Part shown: piece after piece, positions 56,304 through 64,000 of the stretch
Layout of the letters: each line of letters opens with the position of its first letter
How positions within the stretch are numbered: the stretch's first letter is position 1
NCBI GenBank assembly: GCA_001931535.1
Contig: CP016211.1
Span: 6,555,573 to 6,619,572, forward strand
Length of the DNA stretch: 64,000 bases
DNA from: Minicystis rosea
Lineage (GTDB): Bacteria; Myxococcota_A; Polyangia; Polyangiales; Polyangiaceae
Reading direction: 5' to 3'
Program-made: the position numbers and the translations under genes
The notes under the pieces: generated by a model
The model's database searches: none
Seen by the model: the letters and a program-made list of their open reading frames with translations, nothing else
What the model was told of the DNA's origin: nothing

Positions 56304-56388
56304 CCCGCGCGTCGTTCGCGCAGCCAGCGCAGCGAGCGTCGCGTGCGACACGCTTGCTGCACGCAAGGCGTCCCCGTAGGGTCGGGCC

Positions 56389-58569
56389 ATGCAAACGGGG
56401 CCCGGGAAATCGCCAAGCCCGCACCGACATCGCAGGATGAAGGGCGCGTTGCTCGCGATGGCTTGGGGGATGGTTGTCGTCGGTTGCAGCGAAGCGCCGC
56501 CCGGCCCGGTATACGCCTCGACGACGAGCGGCTCCGGCGGCGCGACCTCGACCACGGGCAGCGGCGGCGCCGGCGGCGCGTGCACACCGGAGAGCGACGC
56601 GGCCCTCTGCGAAGCCCACGACACCGCATGTGGACCGCTCTCGACCACGGACGCGTGCGGACAGCCGCGCATCATCACGAGCTGCGGTGATTGCGTCGCA
56701 CCCGAGACCTGCGGCGGCGCGGGCCAGCCGGGCGTGTGCGGCTGCATCGCCGAAGGCGGCGTCGACATCTGCATGACGATGGGCGCCGAATGCGGCCTCG
56801 TGACGTGGACCGACACCTGCAATCAACCGCACACGGAGAGCTGCGGTGATTGCATCGCGCCGGAGACCTGCGGCGGCACCGACATCCCCAACCATTGTGG
56901 CGTGGCGCCGCCGCCGACGTGGAAGTGGCAAGTCCCCACGATCACGGGGGAGAGCCTCAACGGGGTCTGGGCCATCAGCCCAACGGACGTGTGGGCCGTC
57001 GGTGGACTCGGGACCATCGTGCATTGGGATGGGCAGGGTCTCAGCGTGGTCCCGAGCGGCGTGACGGTACAGCTCACGGGCATTTGGGGGTCGGCCGCCG
57101 ACGACCTGTGGGCCATTGGCCATCACGGCACGATCCTCCATTACGACGGAAACGCCTGGCTCCCCGTGGCGAGCCCCGCGACCGGCGAGCTCGTGGGCAT
57201 CACGGGCAGCGGTCCTGCGGACGTGTGGATCCATGCGCCCACCACGGGGACGCTCCATTACGACGGCTCACAATGGTCTTTGGGAGATGCCCAATGGGCC
57301 ATCGCTCCGGTATCGTCAAACGACGTTTGGAGCCTGCCGGGGACTGGCAACGTCAAGCACGACGATGGTGCGGGCTGGACCTCGACGGCCCTCGGCTCGT
57401 CTTCGGAGAGCTTCAACGCCACCTTCGTCGCGGGTGCGAACGACATTTGGGCCGTGGGCCAGCAGAGCGCGGGAATGTTGGGCTTCCTCGCCATCGCACG
57501 ACACTATGACGGCGCCTCGTGGACGCTCGTGCCCACCTCGGGGATGTCGGGGTATGAGAACGGGCTCGACCATGTGTGGGCGAGCGCGACGGGCGACGTC
57601 TGGACGATCGGATTCTGGGGCGCATACCTGCGCGCGGCCGGCTCCGCCACGTGGACGCTGCAAGGCTTTCCCACCCGGCCGAACGACGTGCGTGGAAGCG
57701 ATGCCACGAACGTGTGGATCGCCGGTGGACAAGGTCAGATGGGGCGTTGGGACGGCGCGACGCTGGCGCCCATCACCGAGCCTCCAGCGAGCTGCTGGAT
57801 GGTGCGTGGGCGCTCGTCCAGCAATGTATGGGCATCCTGCCAAAGGTGGCTCGAGCATTGGGACGGCACGAGCTGGGCGCGCGTCGATGCTCCCATCATG
57901 AGCAACGAGGCGATCACCGGGTTGTGGTTGTCGGAATCGGGGCCGTGGATCGTCACCTCGAACGGTCGTGTCCTCCATCGCGTAGGCGCGAGCTGGACCG
58001 CGAGCATGCCCTTTCCCGGATGGAGCCTCGAAGGGCTCACGGGGACGAGCGACACCGATCTCTGGGTCCGCCACTTGGGCGGCCCTCCCATCCATTTCGA
58101 TGGCACGAGCTGGGAGGTGGTGAACAGCGGGCTCTCGTCTCCGCAGTACGTCTGGCCCGCGGCCCCCGGCGACGTCTGGCAGTTCGCTCCGAGCCCTTAC
58201 CACTTCAATGGCAATTCATGGACCGCCGTTCCGTGGCCCTCGGGCGGCGCGGTGGTGGACGTTCACGGCAACTCGCCGACGGACGTGTGGGCCGTGACGG
58301 CGTACGACGTCATGCACTGGGATGGCGCGGCGTGGACGAAGTCCGTGAACCTCCTCGATATCTCGGACAGCATCGGGTCGTTCATCGCCGTCTGGGCCGC
58401 GGGGTCGAAGGAGGCCTTCGCCGCGACCAACTTCGGCGTCGTCTGCCATTACGACGGGAGCGCCTGGACGATGCTCCCCGCGCCGACGTCGATGGGCATG
58501 ACGTCCCTCTGGGGCGCGAGCCCGACGGATCTGTTCCTCGTGGGCAATGGCATCCTCCGATACCACTAG
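56389..58569 (+). CDS. propeller-type lipoprotein with W-D-G repeats
   Basis: The 726-residue product has a lipoprotein signal with Cys33 in VVVGC, a Gly/Ser/Thr linker and two cysteine-rich units (ESCGDCIAPETCGG and kin), then repeated blades of the pattern DVWAVG-G-I-HWDG-W (TDVWAVGGLGTIVHWDG). This is a large beta-propeller family of exported myxobacterial proteins. ATG at 56389 has a weak AGGG site upstream; 56437 starts the hydrophobic stretch and is an alternative. Function is not known; a surface binding role is a guess. Confidence 0.8.
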   Translation: MQTGPGKSPSPHRHRRMKGALLAMAWGMVVVGCSEAPPGPVYASTTSGSGGATSTTGSGGAGGACTPESDAALCEAHDTACGPLSTTDACGQPRIITSCGDCVAPETCGGAGQPGVCGCIAEGGVDICMTMGAECGLVTWTDTCNQPHTESCGDCIAPETCGGTDIPNHCGVAPPPTWKWQVPTITGESLNGVWAISPTDVWAVGGLGTIVHWDGQGLSVVPSGVTVQLTGIWGSAADDLWAIGHHGTILHYDGNAWLPVASPATGELVGITGSGPADVWIHAPTTGTLHYDGSQWSLGDAQWAIAPVSSNDVWSLPGTGNVKHDDGAGWTSTALGSSSESFNATFVAGANDIWAVGQQSAGMLGFLAIARHYDGASWTLVPTSGMSGYENGLDHVWASATGDVWTIGFWGAYLRAAGSATWTLQGFPTRPNDVRGSDATNVWIAGGQGQMGRWDGATLAPITEPPASCWMVRGRSSSNVWASCQRWLEHWDGTSWARVDAPIMSNEAITGLWLSESGPWIVTSNGRVLHRVGASWTASMPFPGWSLEGLTGTSDTDLWVRHLGGPPIHFDGTSWEVVNSGLSSPQYVWPAAPGDVWQFAPSPYHFNGNSWTAVPWPSGGAVVDVHGNSPTDVWAVTAYDVMHWDGAAWTKSVNLLDISDSIGSFIAVWAAGSKEAFAATNFGVVCHYDGSAWTMLPAPTSMGMTSLWGASPTDLFLVGNGILRYH

Positions 58570-58574
58570 GTCCC

Positions 58575-58599
58575 GGGAAAGGAGCGCTGCTCCTTTCCC
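58575..58599. terminator. 11-bp perfect hairpin between converging genes
   Basis: GGGAAAGGAGC (58575-58585), loop GCT, GCTCCTTTCCC (58589-58599). It is just past the propeller lipoprotein stop, and a smaller CGGGC-AAA-GCCCG hairpin follows at 58604-58616. The pair could end transcripts from both sides. Confidence 0.72.
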
Positions 58600-58737
58600 T
58601 CCACGGGCAAAGCCCGCGGAGCCTCCCATACCTCGAACCACCCGCGCCAACTTGGACGTCGCGCCGCTCGGGCCTGACGTCGATCTCGTCTGTTGGCTTC
58701 GGAGAGGCGCGAGCGCGCCGTAGGCGAGAGTGCCTAT

Positions 58738-59742
58738 CTACACTTCGCCTGCAAACGCCTCTCCCTGCGCGAGGAGGCCCGGCAATCCACCCGTGTGGAG
58801 GAACAACACCCTTGCTCCTTTGGGCAGCTCGCCGCGGGTCGCCATCTCGGCGAGACCGTAGAAGGCTTTGCCGGTGTACACCGGGTCCAGGATCAAACCG
58901 CTCTCGCGTGCGGCGCGGATCATCCAGGCGCGTTGCTCGGGCGTGGAGACCGCGTAGGCGGGGCCCTTCCAGCGATCGTCGACGGTGAGGGTCGCGGCGA
59001 TGCCGAGGTCGGGCGCGAGCGTGCGCGCTTCGGCCATGATGCTCGCGATGCGGGCTTCGAAGGTGGGGGCGTCGTCGCACACGGCCATGGCGCGCACGGC
59101 GGGCGCGACGCCGAAGTGCTTGGCGCCGAGGGTCACGCCGGCCGCGGTGCCCCCGGAGCCGCAGGCGTGGACGACGAGATCGAAGGGCTTGCCCGAGGCT
59201 TCGCCGGCGTCGAGCTGCGCGCGGATCTCCTGCATCGCGAGCGCGTAGCCGAGGGCGCCGCGACCGTTCGATCCACCTTCGGGGACCACGTAGGCCGGGC
59301 CGCGACCGGCGGCGTCCTCGCGGTGCGCGCGCTCCGCCATGAGGCGATCGCGCTCCGCGTATTGCTCGGGCGTGATGCGGACGATCTCGGCGCCGAGCAT
59401 CCGATCGAGGAGCACGTTGCCCGCGAGCGGGAGATCGGCGGCCGGGTCGGCCACGCGCAGGAAGAGGATGGCGCGCATGCCGAGCGCCGCGGCGGAGACG
59501 GCGGTGGCCCGCGCGTGGTTCGATTGGATGCCGCCGCAGGTGATGACCACGCTGGCGCGCTTCTCGACGGCGTCGGCGAGGATGAGCTCGAGCTTGCGGA
59601 TCTTGTTGCCCGCCTCGGGGCCGCCGGTGGCGTCGTCGCGCTTCACCCAGAGATCGATGCCGAGCGAGGCCGCGAGGCGAGCGGGATGGACGAGCGGCGT
59701 GGGCACGTGCGCGAGCCGCTGCCGCGGGAGCGTGCCGAGCAT
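58738..59742 (-). CDS. PLP-dependent D-cysteine desulfhydrase/ACC deaminase-family enzyme
   Basis: The 334-residue fold-type II PLP enzyme has VKRDDATGG and Lys47 in AGNKIRKLE as the PLP lysine, then CGGIQSNHARATA, VPEGGSNGRGALGY, VVHACGSGGTAAG and the C-terminal FLHTGGLPGLLA. These are motifs of D-cysteine desulfhydrase and aminocyclopropane-carboxylate deaminase. Which of the two it is cannot be read with certainty. It starts one base after the biotin-carrier stop on the same strand, so translation is coupled. Confidence 0.88.
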   Translation of the reverse strand: MLGTLPRQRLAHVPTPLVHPARLAASLGIDLWVKRDDATGGPEAGNKIRKLELILADAVEKRASVVITCGGIQSNHARATAVSAAALGMRAILFLRVADPAADLPLAGNVLLDRMLGAEIVRITPEQYAERDRLMAERAHREDAAGRGPAYVVPEGGSNGRGALGYALAMQEIRAQLDAGEASGKPFDLVVHACGSGGTAAGVTLGAKHFGVAPAVRAMAVCDDAPTFEARIASIMAEARTLAPDLGIAATLTVDDRWKGPAYAVSTPEQRAWMIRAARESGLILDPVYTGKAFYGLAEMATRGELPKGARVLFLHTGGLPGLLAQGEAFAGEV

Positions 59743-59743
59743 G

Positions 59744-60250
59744 TCAGCCGACCTCGACCAGCTTGGCGCCGCTCTCCACGTTCTGGCCCGGCGTGGCGTG
59801 GACCTTCTTCACGGTGCCGGCGCGCTGGGAGACGAGCTCGTTCTCCATCTTCATGGCCTCGACGACCGCGAGCGGGGTGCCGGCCTCGACGGCGTCGCCC
59901 TCGGCGACGAGGATCTTGAGCACGCGGCCCGGCATCGGCGAGACGAGGAGGCCGTCGCCCGCGCCGCCTCCCTTGCCACCCAGCGCGGCGGAGAGGGCGC
60001 GCATGCGCTCGCTCTCGACCTTGGCGTAGAAGCGATGGCCGTGGGCGATGACGCCGACGTTGGGCGGGGCGCCCTCCATCCAGAGATCGACGATGTGGTG
60101 ATCGATCCCGATGCTGGTGCTGCCCGCGAGCGGCAACGCGTCGGCCGCGAGGGTGCGGCCGTTGACGACGACGGAGATCTCGCCGGTGGGGAGGTGCGAG
60201 ACCTCGACGGGGACCTCTTCTCCGGTGGGGAACGTGACGAAGTAACGCAT
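59744..60250 (-). CDS. biotin carboxyl carrier-domain protein
   Basis: The 168-residue protein ends with a biotinyl domain: SPMPGRVLKILV and EAMKMEN, where Lys134 is the biotin site. The N-terminal half (MRYFVTFPTGEEVPVEV, VDLWMEGAPPNVGVIAHGHRFY) resembles the acetyl/propionyl-CoA carboxylase carrier region. No carboxylase or transcarboxylase subunit is adjacent, so its partner must lie elsewhere. It is coupled to the PLP enzyme downstream and follows a small lipoprotein gene. Confidence 0.88.
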   Translation of the reverse strand: MRYFVTFPTGEEVPVEVSHLPTGEISVVVNGRTLAADALPLAGSTSIGIDHHIVDLWMEGAPPNVGVIAHGHRFYAKVESERMRALSAALGGKGGGAGDGLLVSPMPGRVLKILVAEGDAVEAGTPLAVVEAMKMENELVSQRAGTVKKVHATPGQNVESGAKLVEVG

Positions 60251-60265
60251 GCTCTCGCAACCTGA

Positions 60266-60703
60266 CTACTGGGGTGGGATCAAAGCACAGCGGCCCTCGA
60301 GGCAGCCGCAGCGGTTCACGTCGGCGCTCGCGCAGTCCATCACCATCGTGCACATGGTGTCGGGCGTCTTGGGGCGGCTCTTCGCCTTGGCGACGCAGGC
60401 GTGCGCGTGACACGGATCGGAGACGCCGCAGTCCGCGTCGCTGGAGCACGCGTCGGTGCTCTTCACGGGCGCGGGGAGGCGGCACTCGGGCGGCTTCAGG
60501 CTCGGCTGGCTCGGCTGATTCGGCTGACCAAGGCCCGGCGGCGCGCCGGTGCCCACGGGCGGGCTGCTCGTGGCGGCGCTCGTCACGATGGGGCCGGGCG
60601 GGAGCGGCGGTTGCGGCGGCGGCTCGGCGCAGCTCGCGGCCAAGGCGAGCGCGCTCAGCGAGAGGGAGGCGAGCGCGGCGGTGCTTGGGATCGAGATCAT
60701 CAT
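60266..60703 (-). CDS. small cysteine-rich lipoprotein
   Basis: The 145-residue product has a lipoprotein signal ending AAASC, a Pro/Thr/Ser-rich linker and a C-terminal domain with about nine cysteines (DACSSDADCGVSDPCHAHAC, CGCLEGRC). It looks exported and disulphide-bonded. It lies 15 bases upstream of the biotin-carrier gene, in line. Family not recognised. Confidence 0.72.
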   Translation of the reverse strand: MMISIPSTAALASLSLSALALAASCAEPPPQPPLPPGPIVTSAATSSPPVGTGAPPGLGQPNQPSQPSLKPPECRLPAPVKSTDACSSDADCGVSDPCHAHACVAKAKSRPKTPDTMCTMVMDCASADVNRCGCLEGRCALIPPQ

Positions 60704-60711
60704 GCGTCGCC

Positions 60712-62454
60712 TCAGTACTGGAGCCCGAGCTTGACGTTGACGAGGTATTGATTGGGCAGGCGGCTCCCGTTTTCGTCGTCGAAGGCGTGCCCAGGGAAGA
60801 GGATGCCGCCCTCGAAGCCGGCCTGGATGGTCGAGGTCTGATCGATGTGGACGCGGAAATTCGCGCCCGCGTCGAGCTCGACGCCGAGGTCGTGCGCGTC
60901 GGGCCGGCCGCCTCGGTAGTTGCGCGCGCTGCCGAGGGCGCCGGCCTGGTACGGGTCGACGAAGTCGGCCGTGGTCTGCGCGATGAGCACGCCGCCCTTG
61001 AGGTCGACCCAGCGGCGCGGGCGGATGACGAAGCGCGGGTTGATGTACTGCGCGCCGAACACCGCGCCGTTCGAGGGGAGCAGCTCGAGGCCGGGCGCGG
61101 CGCGCGCGACGATCGCGGGATCCTGCGCGATGGTGGCGGAGCGCGCCGTCTGCCAGCGCATCACGTGATCGAAGAGCACGAGGCCGACGTGGTGGTTCTC
61201 GTCGAAGGTGAAGCGCTTGGTGACGCCGTCATAGGGATCGGCGTCGCCCGAGGCGTAGCCGATCTCGACCTCGCCCATGATCTGGCCCCAGCGATCCTTG
61301 CCCTCGCCGGCGACGCGCACCGCGCCCAGCGTGGCCGCGCCGCCGTAGGATCGGACGCGCTCGTTCTGCCGCGGCGCCGTGGGATCGATGTTGTTCTGGT
61401 AGGCGCCGCGGACGAACGTCGTCGATCCGAAGATGGTGGCGACCTCCATCGATCCATAGGCGAACGCGCGCGCGCCGGGGACGGGGACGTCGAAGCGGCC
61501 GGCAACGTCGACGACGCCGACGGTGAGCTGATCGGTGAAGGGCGTGAGCTGATCGGTGGCGCGCCCGCCGCGCTCCATGTGCCGGCCGACACCGTAGACG
61601 CCGAGCTCCGCGTGCTTGGTGCGGTAACCAACGGCGGCCACGCCTTGGAAGGCTTTGTCGCCGTCGAGCAGGCTCGCGGTGTTGTCGCGGAAGACGAGGT
61701 CCGCGCCGAGGGCGAGGAAGAACGGCGTGTCCTTGCCGAACGGCGTGGTCGCGTAGAGGAAGCGCTCGACGATGGCGCCGCGCCGGTGATCGCCGAACAA
61801 CGTGTCGTGATCGCCGTCGTTGGCGAGGATGCCCATGCCCCAGTACGAGCCCTGCTGGCCGAGCCGGAACACGCCGACGGGCGAGTTGTATTCGAGGTAC
61901 AGGTAGCGCGGCTGGACCTCGTACCACTTCGTCTGCGCGAACGAATCGCGCGCGGCGGTGACGGCCTGCGAGGTGTCGCCGACGATCATCCCGCGGGGGA
62001 CGTCGATCTGCCCGACGAGCGCGATCTTGTCGAAGATGTCGAGGCGCAGGCCGACGCGCAGCCAGTGATAGAGGTACTGGTTCTGCCCGAAGCGATTGGC
62101 CGCGGGCTGCCCCACGGGAGGCTGGAGCGGGAGATCGGTCTGCGCTTGGTAGCGGAGCTGGTACTCGCCGTGGATGTTGAGGCGGAGCGCGCCGGGATCG
62201 GGCGGCCGCGGATCGATGCGCCCCGTCTCGAGGATGAAGCGATCGAGGAAGGTCGTGTCGTCGATGGGCTCGGGCAGGGCCTCGGCGCCGCTCGCGGCTT
62301 CGCTCGCCGGCTTCTCGGCGCTCGCCTTCGGAGCCTCGGCGGCCTTGTTGCCATCGCCCACCGGCTTCTCGTCGCCGGCCGCAACCGCGCTCCTCGACAA
62401 CGTGCTCGCGGCAACGGCGAGGAGAACGATCATCGGGGCGGCGAGCGAGCGCAT
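60712..62454 (-). CDS. outer-membrane beta-barrel protein
   Basis: The 580-residue product has a signal peptide (MRSLAAPMIVLLAVAASTLSR) and an Ala/Lys/Glu linker, then about 480 residues of alternating strands (LRLNIHGEYQLRYQAQT, YLYHWLRVGLRLDIFDKIALVGQ, FRLGQQGSYWGMGIL) ending NVKLGLQY with a terminal aromatic residue, as in outer-membrane barrels. ATG at 62454 starts the signal; 62508 is in frame but adds 18 unlike residues. Substrate or pore role unknown. It lies upstream of the lipoprotein and biotin-carrier genes on the same strand, 8 bases from the former. Confidence 0.78.
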   Translation of the reverse strand: MRSLAAPMIVLLAVAASTLSRSAVAAGDEKPVGDGNKAAEAPKASAEKPASEAASGAEALPEPIDDTTFLDRFILETGRIDPRPPDPGALRLNIHGEYQLRYQAQTDLPLQPPVGQPAANRFGQNQYLYHWLRVGLRLDIFDKIALVGQIDVPRGMIVGDTSQAVTAARDSFAQTKWYEVQPRYLYLEYNSPVGVFRLGQQGSYWGMGILANDGDHDTLFGDHRRGAIVERFLYATTPFGKDTPFFLALGADLVFRDNTASLLDGDKAFQGVAAVGYRTKHAELGVYGVGRHMERGGRATDQLTPFTDQLTVGVVDVAGRFDVPVPGARAFAYGSMEVATIFGSTTFVRGAYQNNIDPTAPRQNERVRSYGGAATLGAVRVAGEGKDRWGQIMGEVEIGYASGDADPYDGVTKRFTFDENHHVGLVLFDHVMRWQTARSATIAQDPAIVARAAPGLELLPSNGAVFGAQYINPRFVIRPRRWVDLKGGVLIAQTTADFVDPYQAGALGSARNYRGGRPDAHDLGVELDAGANFRVHIDQTSTIQAGFEGGILFPGHAFDDENGSRLPNQYLVNVKLGLQY

Positions 62455-62598
62455 GGCGGGCGGAGGATAGGCGAAAAGCCGTGTTTTCGTGTCGTGAAAT
62501 CGCCGCATTGCCGCGGCGCGCCGCGCGCTCGGTGTAGTCGGGACCGCCCGCTTCTCCCTGTTCGCTCGGCAGGAGCGGCGCTAGCTTCCGCGCCCGTC

Positions 62599-64000
62599 AT
62601 GCACGATCACCGCGCTCCGTTGCTCCTGGGTCGTTCCATTTCTCTCGCCGATTTGGAGGAGGTCGCGCGCCATGGGCGACCGGTCGCGCTCTGCCCCGAG
62701 GCGCGCGAGCGCGTGCTCGCCTCGCGCCGCGCGATCGACGCCATCGCCGAAGCAGGCGATCGCGCGCCCGCAGTTTATGGCGTGAACACCGGCTTCGGCG
62801 CGCTCGCGGAGAAGCGCATCCACGAGGGCGACGTGCGCGCCCTGCAGAAGAACTTGGTGCGCAGCCATGCCTCGGGCGTGGGCCCCGATCTCGACGAAGC
62901 GCAGGTGCGGGCCATGATGGTGCTGCGCGCGCAGGTGGTGGCGCTCGGTCACTCGGGCGTGCGCGTCGAGGTGGTGGACGCGCTCCTCGCGATGCTGAAC
63001 CGCGGCGTGATCCCGTGCATCCCCTCGCAGGGCTCGGTGGGCGCGTCGGGCGATCTCGCGCCGCTCGCGCACCTCGCGCTCGCGCTCATCGGCGAAGGCG
63101 AGGTCACGTACGGCGGCCGGCGCATGGCCGCCGCCGAAGCGCTCGCCGCGGCGGGCCTCTCGCCCGTGGAGCTCGCCGCCAAGGAGGGCCTCGCGCTCAT
63201 CAACGGCACGCAATACATGACGGCGCTCGGCGCGCTCGCGCTCCGCGACGCCGCGCGGCTCGCCACGGTGGCCGACATCGCCGGCGCCATCAGCTTGGAG
63301 GCGCTCAAGGGATCGAGCCGCCCCTTCGACGATCGGCTCATGCGCGTGCGCCCGCACCCGGGTCAGTCCGCGTGCGCCGCGAACCTGCGCGCGCTCCTCA
63401 CCGAGAGCGAGATCATGGAGAGCCACATCAACTGCGGGAAGGTCCAGGATCCCTACTCGCTCCGCTGCATGCCGCAGGTCCACGGGGCCACGCGCGACGC
63501 GCTCGCGTGGGCGCGGGAGGTGCTCGCGCGCGAGGCCGACAGCGTCACCGACAACCCCACCGTCTTCCTCGAAGAGGCGGGCGCGGATCTGATCTCGGGC
63601 GGCAACTTCCACGGGCAGCCGGTGGCCCTCGCCCTCGATCTCGCGGCCATCGCCGCGGCCGAGCTCGCCAACATCAGCGAGCGGCGCGTAGAGCAGCTCG
63701 TGAACCCGGCGCTGTCGAGCGGGCTCACGCCCTTCCTCGCCAAGGACAGCGGGCTGCACTCGGGCTTCATGATCGCGCAGGTCGCGAGCGCCTCGCTCGT
63801 GAGCGAGAACAAGGTGCTCTGCCACCCCGCCAGCGTGGACTCGATCCCCTCGAGCGCCGGCCGCGAAGATCACGTGAGCATGGGCAGCATCTCGGCGCGC
63901 AAGCTGACGCAGGTGATCGACAACGTCACGAATTGCCTCGCGATCGAGCTGATGACGGCCGCGCAGGGCGTGGATCAGAGGCGCCCGCTGCGCCCCTCGA
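62599..64000 (+). CDS. hutH: histidine ammonia-lyase, 3' end cut by window edge
   Basis: The 467 visible codons cover most of the enzyme that converts histidine to urocanate, the first step of histidine breakdown. The MIO cofactor forms from Ala149-Ser150-Gly151 in GSVGASGDLAPLAH. VYGVNTGFG, NGTQYMTALGA, SLRCMPQVHGATRD, DNPTVF and GGNFHGQPVALALD are family motifs. ATG at 62599. It is divergent from the barrel gene. The sequence runs off the right edge at ...RRPLRPS. Confidence 0.96.
   Translation, partial: MHDHRAPLLLGRSISLADLEEVARHGRPVALCPEARERVLASRRAIDAIAEAGDRAPAVYGVNTGFGALAEKRIHEGDVRALQKNLVRSHASGVGPDLDEAQVRAMMVLRAQVVALGHSGVRVEVVDALLAMLNRGVIPCIPSQGSVGASGDLAPLAHLALALIGEGEVTYGGRRMAAAEALAAAGLSPVELAAKEGLALINGTQYMTALGALALRDAARLATVADIAGAISLEALKGSSRPFDDRLMRVRPHPGQSACAANLRALLTESEIMESHINCGKVQDPYSLRCMPQVHGATRDALAWAREVLAREADSVTDNPTVFLEEAGADLISGGNFHGQPVALALDLAAIAAAELANISERRVEQLVNPALSSGLTPFLAKDSGLHSGFMIAQVASASLVSENKVLCHPASVDSIPSSAGREDHVSMGSISARKLTQVIDNVTNCLAIELMTAAQGVDQRRPLRPS

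Overview
The window is very GC-rich and gene-dense, and its content points to a soil-dwelling myxobacterium of the Sorangiineae/Polyangiales type. The evidence is Ser/Thr kinases of eukaryotic type, FHA and two-component proteins, many cysteine-rich or propeller lipoproteins, a long secreted metalloprotease lipoprotein, and codons ending almost always in G or C. This placement is inference from gene content; there is no rRNA gene to test it. No tRNA, rRNA, CRISPR array, prophage or replication origin was seen.

Layout. 1-9153: an FHA/DUF4388 protein (cut by the left edge), kdd and fhs back to back, a membrane-anchored Ser/Thr kinase, a lone SUKH-fold protein, a uracil phosphoribosyltransferase and a HAD-type hydrolase. 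9325-10902: a complete IS701-family element with 14-bp inverted ends and a CTAA target duplication; its transposase is split between two frames at an A6 run. 11098-20854: a cysteine-repeat lipoprotein, a 1731-residue zinc metalloprotease lipoprotein, hisD and another cysteine-rich lipoprotein. 21056-31927: a CHASE hybrid histidine kinase, a 1425-residue SF1 helicase with a C-terminal nuclease fold, a phosphoribosyltransferase, family X DNA polymerase and an NtrC-type regulator. 31972-36816: a 50-residue membrane peptide, holB, a polytopic membrane protein, obg and a REC-PAS-histidine kinase. 36880-44839: a repeat-bearing lipoprotein, an ECF sigma factor translationally coupled to a membrane protein, a secreted protein, a lysine-rich histone-like protein, a frameshifted diacylglycerol-kinase-type gene, a large MerR regulator and a methyltransferase.

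44853-52312 holds the most unusual set: mscL (with a zinc-ribbon tail) divergent from a tightly spaced run of histidine kinase, single-domain response regulator, STAND ATPase with a C-terminal winged helix, and Ser/Thr kinase, followed by a small lipoprotein. The histidine kinase lacks key ATP-site residues. 52454-52873 is a 42-bp tandem array between genes. 53039-62508 carries Kelch and propeller lipoproteins, small outer-membrane proteins, a PLP deaminase next to an orphan biotin carrier, and a beta-barrel protein. 62599 to the right edge is hutH (incomplete).

Two signals cut across genes. Aspartate is written GAT before a C and GAC elsewhere in many host genes (no exception in fhs), which enriches GATC; the IS does not follow this. 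Tandem repeats at several unrelated loci have units of 42 or 126 bp. Starts were set by Shine-Dalgarno sites, signal peptides or family alignment where possible; family names come from reading motifs, without database searches.
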